Shown one piece after another: positions 25,801 to 33,800 of a stretch of 64,000 nt of DNA. Source of the DNA: Candidatus Omnitrophota bacterium (GTDB taxonomy: Bacteria > Omnitrophota > Gorgyraeia > Zapsychrales > Zapsychraceae). The first letter of the stretch is position 1; the number at the start of each line of letters is the position of its first letter. The notes under the pieces were generated by a model. It saw only the letters and a list, made by a program, of their open reading frames with translations. It made no database searches and had not been told where the DNA came from. The position numbers were made by a program, and so were the translations under genes. Where the stretch lies: assembly GCA_018062515.1 (NCBI GenBank), contig JAGOSC010000005.1:1-64000 (forward strand), given 5' to 3'.

Positions 25801-28800
25801 TTTGACCGCTGAAAATATTTTAAAAATAGCTCCTGAAGTTGAAGAAGTTCAATTAGGAGTCGTCGATTACACCGCAGCGACGGGTGGAAAAAATCAAGTT
25901 CAAATCGAACAATTTCCATTTATGCGTTATGCCTTATTACGCTTGGTTGAAGCCGCTAATAATATAGGGAAATCCGCCGGTTTAGGTATTACCGTTCAAT
26001 TTACTCCAGAAGCAACAGCCGAGGATACAGTCAAGGCTATTAATATTGGCCTTCATCGCAAATGGAGCGTTCATCCAGCGCATTTGAAAGGCATGGAATC
26101 ATTCATCGGAAAATTCCCAAAGATTGTCCGAAAAGATATTCAATATGATGAACTACAAGGATTTGATTTGGTACAGCTAGATCAATACGCTAGTGAAAGC
26201 CGTCCAATTTTAGCTCCTAAAGTTTTAACACCTAAAGATGTGGTTTTATCCAGAGCTGTGGTCACTGTTTCATCCGGAAATATTGATGGGCTTAAAAAAG
26301 CTCTGGATTCAAATGCTGATACTATTATTTTGGATTTCGGGAAAAAAGAAAATTTGTCTGAAATTAAAAAAATATTAGTTCAGGCTAAAACAACAAAGAG
26401 TATTCTTGTTGTCGATGAGCTTGATTCCCTACAATCAATTAAACAAATTGTAACTGAGTTAAATGGATATTTTCAAGGATTTAACCTGAATAACATACAG
26501 AATGCATCAACAGTAAGAGATGTGGATGGATTGTTATCAGAAGCAGAAAGTGATTTGGGATTAAACGCAGGCAGCTTAAAAATTGCCGTCAGCTTTAATG
26601 ACCCGCAAGTGGTCGAGGAGCAATCCCGCTATCTCGGCACCGATCCAGCTAAAGCTCTTTTGTATTCCAGTCAACGCCTCAGCTGGGCCATCTTGAATTT
26701 GCCTACCATGCCGACTGAAGATTTAGATGATCCGGAAACGAGAGGATACAATTATTATCATTCTTTATTTATTGCCATGACCGCTCATGCCGAAGTCGAT
26801 TCCATCGACGGTTATAGCGCGGATGAGAATTTAACAGAACAAGTTGCGACCTCAGCCATTTGGGGATTTCAAGGAAAACTAGCTAACTTGAATCAAGTTG
26901 ATGAAATTACTGAAGCCATGAGCCCGCAGCGAGCTGGAATTATGCCAGAATTTTCTACTCCAGAGGAACGTAAAGCTTGGTTAGCTACTGCCGAAGGAAA
27001 AATTTATGTAGCACGTTGGAAAAATTCATTAGAACGAGATTTGGAACTGATGGATCTGTATGCCGAAGCGGATCAAGAACGGCAATTAGGTGCGGTAGGT
27101 TATAAGGATCCTTTAACCGGCGCTATTGAAATCGTCGACGCTGCTTCAGCTCGAATTCCATTCCGACAATTAGAAAAAGCTTTAAAGACAAATCAATTAA
27201 CCGATACGGAAAAAGTTCGATATGCAAAATCACGAGAAAAATTACTTTTAGCCATGCGTCCAGGCGGACGAGAAGGCAGCGGTGAAAAAGTTTTTGCCGG
27301 GCAAAAAATTACAGCTCCGGCCATTGTGATGCGTCCTTGGATGGTTAATGCGTTTGCTAAAGATGGCGATCAAAACCGTTATCATTTAGATGAAGCTTAT
27401 GCCAACGCCTCAAAATTTAAAGGATTAGTTGCTCATGGATTATTGACGGTAACTAAGGCTTTAAGTTCTTTAAAAGCTCAATTACCGGCTTATAAAATTG
27501 AAGAAGTCGACGACGCTAAATTCTTAGCTCCTGTACGCTTTAATGATACGATTACCCCGGTCATTGATGTTACGAGTGTCGACAATGAAAAAGCCAATGT
27601 AAAAATTAGTGTAATCAATCAAGACGGAAAAACAGTCAGTGAAATCAAAGTTTTATTAATAGAAAGCACTGATTCTCAAATCATTCCAAAAATTAATAAT
27701 GATTCTTTAAAATCAGCAGAAAAGGTGCCGGCTTCTATTCCGGCCGTCATTTACGATTTTACTGATCCACAAAGTCCTCGAGAACAAACGTTCAAGCAGG
27801 AAATCACATCCAGTTATTTAGAAAATGTTCAAGGATCTAATTTGATTACAAGCCGGGATTTATTAAGTCAATTAGCTGCCTTTAAAATGATGGCCGGTAC
27901 TTCCGCCAATGCCGTCCCAGGCCACATATTATTGAATGCAACAAATGTAAAATTCGGAGCTGAAATTCATTTAGGTGATGTATTGACCGCCAAAGCTACT
28001 GTTCCTGCAGCTGATCAAATTAAATTGACTAAAGACAATCTTCCTAAAGTTCCAGTCACGATTGAAATCACGAATCAAAATGGAGAAATGGTTTTAAAAG
28101 GACAAGTATTAAAACTCATGGAACCGGGTAAAGATCGAGCGATGCTGGCCAAAAAACCATACCTTCTGCCAAGAGGAAAAATTGTTACATCGCCGGATGA
28201 ACTTCCAACACATATGGAAGCATATGTAGTCCGACGCGGTGAGCATGGTGACCCAATTGATGCGTTTAAAAAATCCATTCAACCCGTTCCCGATGTGGGC
28301 GATTATGAAGTCCTTGTCCAAGTTATGGCTGGAGGATTAAATTTTAATGGAACATGGGCCCTTCAAGGTCTTCCCATTTCTCCATTTACTTATCCTTTGA
28401 ATAAATTCCACGATGAACAACGCTTAGGTAGTGATGCTTCAGGCATTGTTGTGGCCGTTGGCAAACATGTCACACAATATAAAATTGGTGATCAGGTTGT
28501 TATGGCTACCGGTGAAGATGACCGCGCTGAAAAAGATCCTGATCATGGCGATACCATGCAAAAACGAACGTTTGTTATCACCGGGTATGAAACTCCGGAT
28601 GGAACGTTCGGTCAATTTGTCGCTTTGGATGAACGTCAAGTACATCCGAAAGAGGCAAATATGACTTGGGAACAAGCCGCCAGTTATCATTTAGTCGCCG
28701 ACACAGCTTGGCGAGATATGAAATACAAACTGGGTGTTAAAAAGGGAGATACTGTATTAATCTGGGGGGCATCAACAGGAGTAGGAGCTTTTAATGTCCA

Positions 28801-30820
28801 GATCGCTAAATATTTAGGAGCCAAGAATATTGTGGCGGTTGTTTCCAGTGCTTCAAGAGCGGAACAAGCCAGAAAATTCGGGGCCACTCAAGTGATTAAT
28901 CGAACTGAACTTCCTAAAATTTTGGGATACAGTGATGCTGAAATTTGGGGTGAACTCTCTAACAATCCCCAAAAGCAGCAAAAACAAATTGAAATGTTAA
29001 ATAAGTTCAGAGAATATTTTCTTTCTCTAACGGGTGGTGAATTAGCCGATGCCGTTGCGGAACAAATCGGCCAAACAACTTATCCAATTAGTCAATATTT
29101 AGCTAAAGATTCCGGAAAAGTCACTCATTTTGCCGGAACATTTGGTTTCAAATTTACCTTTATGGGAAAAGATTTACCGTTGGATGAGAATACAAAAAAG
29201 CAAAAAACGCCACTTCAAATGTTAGAAGAAGCTGGTGTACGCGACGCTAAACGAGTGCTGATATATGGTGCTGATCAACTTTCTAAAGAAATTTTTGAGG
29301 AAGTTAAAAAATACAGCACTAATATTGCTTTCATCGTTAAAAGCCAAGAAGAACAAAATACAGTCGAAAACTGGGATTTAGAAAAGACATATATCAAAGG
29401 TATTGTAGATTTAAATCCGATTTCTTTTCCTGAAGATATGCCTACACCTCCTCATCCAGACATCCCGGCAGATAAACAGGCAAAAAATCTTGAAGAATTT
29501 AATGAGTATCGTATCAAAGTACTGGATCCAATCCGAGGATCGGTTGTAAAAGCTTTAGGCGGTCAGCCCGACTTAATTGTTGAAAGAGCGGGGAACAAAA
29601 ATACTTTGGATATCAGCGTATTTGTCGTGCGTCCTCATGGCGTCGTAACATATGTTGAATCAACAAAAGGAAAACGTTTAGTCTTTGATGCCCGATTTAT
29701 TTGGATGTTCCAAAAGCAAATTTATCCTTGGGTTCTTGGGACTCATTATGCGAACCACACACAAACCAAGGAATTAAATGATTTAGTTTTAAAAGGCATC
29801 ATAAGCGTACCTGAACCCGAAGTATTTTCTTGGGATGAATTACCCTTAGCCCAGCAGAAAATGTATGAAAATAAATTAATCGCAACCAAAGCGTCTGTTC
29901 TTATCGGAGCTGTTAAACCAGGACTGAAAGGTCTGCCCGAAGAAACTGCGGCAGAACTGCCCATAAAAAACGAAGAGGGATTGCTTCCGGCTTTCATGAT
30001 TACCTCAAAAATCATAGAACCCACCATTTCTGATAATCAAATCAATCTTTATAAGAATCCGGCCATTGATCTATCTGAGAAATTCGCAATATTAGCTGCT
30101 AAATCAAAATTTAAAGACCCAAATAGCGCCCTAGGAATGTATGCCTTGGAAACAAAGGCATTTATACCTGCCATTGTTGAAAAAGTTTTCGGGAACACGG
30201 CGGAATTAGGGGAATTTAAATTAAAGGGGTTTACATCATTTGCTCCTAGCGGATTAGATGCTAATGATCAAATTCGAACGACATTGCAAGTAAGCCGCAA
30301 TTTTAAGATCGACGGGGATGATGTATACCTTAATGCCCGTATATCTTTGGATAAATTTTTTGTCGATTCCGGAAAATGGAAAGAGTTGTTGGTCGGAAAT
30401 CAAATACTAAAAATGCCAATTAACGACTTAAACTCTTTAGGTTTTTACTTACCGTCTGAAAAAATTGACTCCGCTTTGATTGGAGAAAAAAACGATGTTA
30501 GCCTGAATAATAATATCGCTGAATCCAAAAAAGAATACGGCGGTATTGACTTTAATTCAAAATTTTTGAATCTTCAGATCAAGCGTGATGGACGAGGAAT
30601 TCCATTGCCGGTGAATCAGCAGCCATTGATGAACATTCACATCAATGGATTTTATCCGGTTCTCATTGAAACAATGCCGATTAATTTACCATTGATTCTC
30701 GGTTTAGAGACGGAAGAAGAAGATTCGAATTCAAGAACTCAACAAAGTTCACTTGATCCTTTGCATAAACAAGAAGACATACGTATCGAAGATTTAGAAA
30801 CAGCCAGCATACTAAACTAA
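22898..30820 (+). CDS. Giant secreted-type polyprotein 1: malyl-CoA-lyase-like, MaoC-like and crotonyl-CoA carboxylase/reductase-like
   Basis: 2640 residues. The signal peptide is about 1-36 (hydrophobic stretch, PPQVSA-Q), followed by the shared N-module to about 350. Cargo: a CitE/HpcH-type lyase at about 790-1062 with Mg/CoA residues R897, E963 (LTELPGAV) and D990 (GVVDYTA); a second CitE-like copy (about 1117-1345) without them; a MaoC hydratase at about 1465-1590 with D1491 and H1496 (GDQNRYH); a second hotdog copy (about 1635-1740) without that motif; and a crotonyl-CoA carboxylase/reductase-like medium-chain reductase at about 1762-2345. The last has the NFNGTW segment, E1898 (GYETPDG), GASTGVG near 1955 and H2283 (GTHYAN), i.e. 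the CO2-binding Asn/Glu/His set of that family. Its NADPH-binding half is duplicated (second copy about 2112-2290). About 2355-2540 is unassigned, and the shared C-tag is at about 2547-2605. Expected reactions are beta-methylmalyl-CoA cleavage, mesaconyl-CoA hydration and reductive carboxylation of crotonyl-CoA. Export of such enzymes is unexplained. Confidence 0.85.
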   Translation: MMIFKRNKRNLTRKITSTFVLFSFIFSSILPPQVSAQSVFHLPIPGTLFNVTNTFNPFIIQGLTVDPQNPLHFSFIIDTGDTQTNDPDAFRLESTKLVKYFLASLTVPEDQMWVNLSPYEGNRIISDTFGQTEMGRDLLAQDYILKQMSASLTYSEEELGEKFWHRVHQRAKKEYGVKDIPLNTFNKVWIIPQKATVYEHDGSAYVVNSRLKVMMEEDYLALNKNIGEQAFGMNNVKQDEAESTSKVTSAIIKEIIIPELEKEVNEGSHFANLRQIYQSMILATWYKVNLKESLLGKVYIDQNKVQGIDLNDKNANQKIYEQYLAAFKKGVYNYIKEDYDSATHKSTPRQYFAGGFVPKTEDNATLAELITREKTTRLAATDQAALTPKGNQIRADFALLEDLTDEDAPKVQKPIEKIEDAQIAVDPNWVEDYLENLFPENSFPKPVKQEPVIISKERKELEDELIANRSQFSGSRINRNIKEKTGLDVPEDTVDYFVEHSGTLPGLNHRADRSQVIGQLIRNHRPYEISKLFALSESKNFERKYYPAWIQALSKIFTFLKDKNSTINTELTVQVNLDGILLIKDGSGEELKAFQKLDQLHTEKASVGALALQIVKLLTHDYDGLELTNTKELSDDLVSIFNIFGIKPTVINDAWMQTVLGYGDSSLNLQALKEGVEVTEADVDTYLFRLDTEKSLARQAGETVYLSTRSEAVAEMIKENKYDSALLASIDEKALTPEILTAFGGNVTAAQTVVAERLEAMRVADPNATVEQAVARLAWEYKPRDIQNVFPGDNWKFMFLAAKAGMKAPILLLDLEDAVATTRKEIARGVIVQLIRAFKGEGLTQDEFDFLQKNALQADDEKYPMTSFFTQSLVDGKTVYTLNPENQFHKDQMVLFRPNNLRTKWSAGDYSQVFRKVGHLVDGIYMPKVEGPEDIKIGASILRAIQKEQNWVVGRHKIFVLTELPGAVLTAENILKIAPEVEEVQLGVVDYTAATGGKNQVQIEQFPFMRYALLRLVEAANNIGKSAGLGITVQFTPEATAEDTVKAINIGLHRKWSVHPAHLKGMESFIGKFPKIVRKDIQYDELQGFDLVQLDQYASESRPILAPKVLTPKDVVLSRAVVTVSSGNIDGLKKALDSNADTIILDFGKKENLSEIKKILVQAKTTKSILVVDELDSLQSIKQIVTELNGYFQGFNLNNIQNASTVRDVDGLLSEAESDLGLNAGSLKIAVSFNDPQVVEEQSRYLGTDPAKALLYSSQRLSWAILNLPTMPTEDLDDPETRGYNYYHSLFIAMTAHAEVDSIDGYSADENLTEQVATSAIWGFQGKLANLNQVDEITEAMSPQRAGIMPEFSTPEERKAWLATAEGKIYVARWKNSLERDLELMDLYAEADQERQLGAVGYKDPLTGAIEIVDAASARIPFRQLEKALKTNQLTDTEKVRYAKSREKLLLAMRPGGREGSGEKVFAGQKITAPAIVMRPWMVNAFAKDGDQNRYHLDEAYANASKFKGLVAHGLLTVTKALSSLKAQLPAYKIEEVDDAKFLAPVRFNDTITPVIDVTSVDNEKANVKISVINQDGKTVSEIKVLLIESTDSQIIPKINNDSLKSAEKVPASIPAVIYDFTDPQSPREQTFKQEITSSYLENVQGSNLITSRDLLSQLAAFKMMAGTSANAVPGHILLNATNVKFGAEIHLGDVLTAKATVPAADQIKLTKDNLPKVPVTIEITNQNGEMVLKGQVLKLMEPGKDRAMLAKKPYLLPRGKIVTSPDELPTHMEAYVVRRGEHGDPIDAFKKSIQPVPDVGDYEVLVQVMAGGLNFNGTWALQGLPISPFTYPLNKFHDEQRLGSDASGIVVAVGKHVTQYKIGDQVVMATGEDDRAEKDPDHGDTMQKRTFVITGYETPDGTFGQFVALDERQVHPKEANMTWEQAASYHLVADTAWRDMKYKLGVKKGDTVLIWGASTGVGAFNVQIAKYLGAKNIVAVVSSASRAEQARKFGATQVINRTELPKILGYSDAEIWGELSNNPQKQQKQIEMLNKFREYFLSLTGGELADAVAEQIGQTTYPISQYLAKDSGKVTHFAGTFGFKFTFMGKDLPLDENTKKQKTPLQMLEEAGVRDAKRVLIYGADQLSKEIFEEVKKYSTNIAFIVKSQEEQNTVENWDLEKTYIKGIVDLNPISFPEDMPTPPHPDIPADKQAKNLEEFNEYRIKVLDPIRGSVVKALGGQPDLIVERAGNKNTLDISVFVVRPHGVVTYVESTKGKRLVFDARFIWMFQKQIYPWVLGTHYANHTQTKELNDLVLKGIISVPEPEVFSWDELPLAQQKMYENKLIATKASVLIGAVKPGLKGLPEETAAELPIKNEEGLLPAFMITSKIIEPTISDNQINLYKNPAIDLSEKFAILAAKSKFKDPNSALGMYALETKAFIPAIVEKVFGNTAELGEFKLKGFTSFAPSGLDANDQIRTTLQVSRNFKIDGDDVYLNARISLDKFFVDSGKWKELLVGNQILKMPINDLNSLGFYLPSEKIDSALIGEKNDVSLNNNIAESKKEYGGIDFNSKFLNLQIKRDGRGIPLPVNQQPLMNIHINGFYPVLIETMPINLPLILGLETEEEDSNSRTQQSSLDPLHKQEDIRIEDLETASILN
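30578..30603 (+). repeat. 26-nt exact repeat in the C-tag (copy A)
   Basis: Identical to 46218-46243, including third codon positions, inside the C-terminal tag of giant proteins 1 and 3 (encoding IKRDGRGIP). It begins ATCAAGCGTGATGG and ends GAGGAATTCC. Confidence 0.9.
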
Positions 30821-30826
30821 TAAGGG

Positions 30827-30843
30827 ACGCAGCTAAGTGATTA
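30827..30843 (+). repeat. Junction direct repeat (copy A)
   Basis: ACGCAGCTAAGTGATTA lies across the GTG start of giant gene 2 and recurs exactly at 36011-36027 across the start of giant gene 3. It is a remnant of tandem duplication that included the translation start region. Confidence 0.85.
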
Positions 30844-33800
30844 ATCAATTTAAGAAGTTTCAGCCACGATTTGCTTATAAATTATTCTGTGCGGTCATCA
30901 ATGTTGCGTTTATTTCAACTTCGGTTCTCCCACCGAGTTATGCTCAGGTTTTACCAACCGCATTTGCATTACCGCAACCCGGGGCAATGGTTAACCTAAC
31001 GGAGAAGTTTATGCCGGTCATCGTGCGCGGCATAACCATTCATCCTGAAAATCCGCTTATGTTTGATTTTATGGTGGATCAAGGCGACACAACTCTTGAT
31101 GCGACCGCCCTCAAAAACGAATCGTTAAAACTAATTAAATACTTTCTCGCTTCCTTGACCATTCCAGAAAAGGAAATGTGGGTCAATCTTTCTCCGACGG
31201 AAAAAGATAGAATTATTCCTGATTCGTTTGGAGAAACCGAAATGGGACGGGATCTCTTAGCCCAAGATTATGTTCTCAAACAGTTGACGGCCTCTTTGAT
31301 GTATCCGGAAAAAGAATTAGGCCAAAAATTCTGGCAGCGCGTCCGTGAACGGGCGAAATCCGAATATGGTCTAACAGATATTCCGATGGATACATTTAAT
31401 AAGGTATGGATTGTGCCTAAATCAGCGGTTGTTTTTGAAGGTAAAAATTCTGCCTTTGTCGTTGAGAGTGAGTTGGACGTCATGCTTGAAGAAGAGTATT
31501 CCCAGTTAGATGGTGTCATCCAGGCTCAAGGTTCCTCGTCGATAAAAAGTAGTTCAGCAAAAGAAATTATTAAAGAAGTCATTTTACCGGAAATCAAAAA
31601 AGAAGTTAACACGGGAGAGACTTTTGCGAATTTGCGTCAGATTTATAATTCCATGATCTTGGCTTCCTGGTATAAAGATAATTTAAAAAAGAGTCTTTTA
31701 GGACAAGTATACGTCGATCAGAATAAAATACGCGGCATTGATGTTGAGGATAAAAATGTCAAACTAAAGATTTACGACCAATATATGAAGGCCTTTAAAA
31801 AAGGTGTTTACAACTATATAAGAGAAGATTATGACTCAGCATCTAAGAAAATGGTTCCGAGAAGATATTTTTCCGGTGGGGAAACATTTACAAATTTAAA
31901 AATCACTCGCCAGGATATAGATGATTCCGGGATGCTAAGCGCTTCACAAAAAGATGCAATGAATCCGGGTAATACCGACGTCATTGTGACAGTAGCGTTA
32001 GCTGACTTTGGAAGCAATGTCGATACGACAACTTTAAAACAAGCCGCAAAAGAACTCAATGAAGATCAATCCATGGTTGGCGAAAATCCTGAGAATAAAA
32101 AGGGAATAACCGGAGGATTTTTAACGGACGGCAATTTGGTTGTATATGATAATCCTAAAATTGTCCTTTATCCGGAAAATGTTAAAGATCATCCTGATGT
32201 CGACACAATGTATCAAATGTTTGAATCCATCTTGGGTCAAAATTCTGAAATTGTACAATCAGTGGGTGAAAGGATTGACACGAAAGAAATTCACGTCGAA
32301 GAACCATATGAAGTTACCGTTAACGGGAAAAATGAATCACGAGAAAGTTTAATTAAACAATTAGGCGGTTTAGGTCTTTTAGGCATGTCGGTACCGGCTG
32401 AATATCGAACCGTTGAACTCGGTGGTGATGGTAAAAAGGCCTTCCCTAAAATTGTTAAATCATTGGCGGATAAATGGGCATGGTATGGGAACGCGTCTAT
32501 TGGATCGCTGGTGCGTGTTCATGGCGGCGTGTCTACATTTCCAATTTTAATTTACGGAACGGAAGAACAAAAGAAAAAATATTTGCCAAAATTAGCCTCG
32601 GGAGAAATGATCGGCGCTTATGCGTTGACGGAATCGAATCATGGGTCTGATACTCTTAATCAGGAAACTGTATTTGATACCACCGGGGTTATCGTCGAGC
32701 AAGATGGCAAAAAGTATGTAAAAATAAATGGTTCAAAACAATATATTACCAATACACGTTTTGCGGATATTTTCACCGTGTTTGTGTCTGTCCAAAATCC
32801 TGAATGGAATAAGGATCAACCAGACGCAGCCCCACAATGGTTAAAAAGCGTTTTTGTCGTTGAGAAGAAAGATTCCACACCGGATACTTTTTCATTTGGA
32901 CCCGAAATGGAAAAAATTGGGCTTCCCGGATCTGCGACCCAAGAAATATTTTTTAATGATTTACTGATACCGATGGACAACCTTTTAGGCAAATTAGGCC
33001 AAGGCGATAAAATCGGCATGAGTATTCTTAATTATGGACGATTAGCGATTGGCGCCGGATCTTTAGGCGGAAGCCAACGTATTCTCGATGAGAGTATACG
33101 CTGGATCCTTACTCGTCAGCAATTCGGACATCCCTTGGCCGACTTTAGCGCTGTTCAAACCAATATCGCCGAAATGGAAGCGAATATTTATGCGATGGAA
33201 GCCTTGGTTTATGCCGTCAGCGCGTTATTAGATAACAATGAAGCACCGGGGTTAGAAGCATCAATAGCCAAGGTCTGGGGGTCCAACACATTTCAGAAAA
33301 TTGCCCAGATGGGTGTCAATCTGCGTGATGATGAAGGTTTTCTCAAATCAACGCATGTTAACCGCATACTCGGTGATTCCGTTGTCATGTCTATTTTTGA
33401 AGGGGCGAATGAAGTTCTTTCGTCACAGGTCATCGCCGCTTTATCCATGAAATACTTAGACAAAAAAGATAAATTATTAGGCAGCTGGACAATCCCTCAA
33501 GATAGCCCTGTTTACGACGAGAGTTTGCATATAAAACAGGCTGCCGAAACAATTATGCAAGCCAAGGATAAATTGATTAAAACCTACGGAACGACGTCGG
33601 TCTTGCGGGAGCGCGGGAAAGAACATCTTCAAGAATATTTTAATGCATTTGGATTAATGATCGCCGATCTGTACGTATTAGTGAATACGCTTAATCGAAC
33701 ACATCATTTGCTTTTGTCAAATCCTCAATCACAACATGAAAGGAATTTAGCTAAATTGGTTGTTGAAGAAGGTATTCGTCGAATCGAAAGCAATGCCGGG

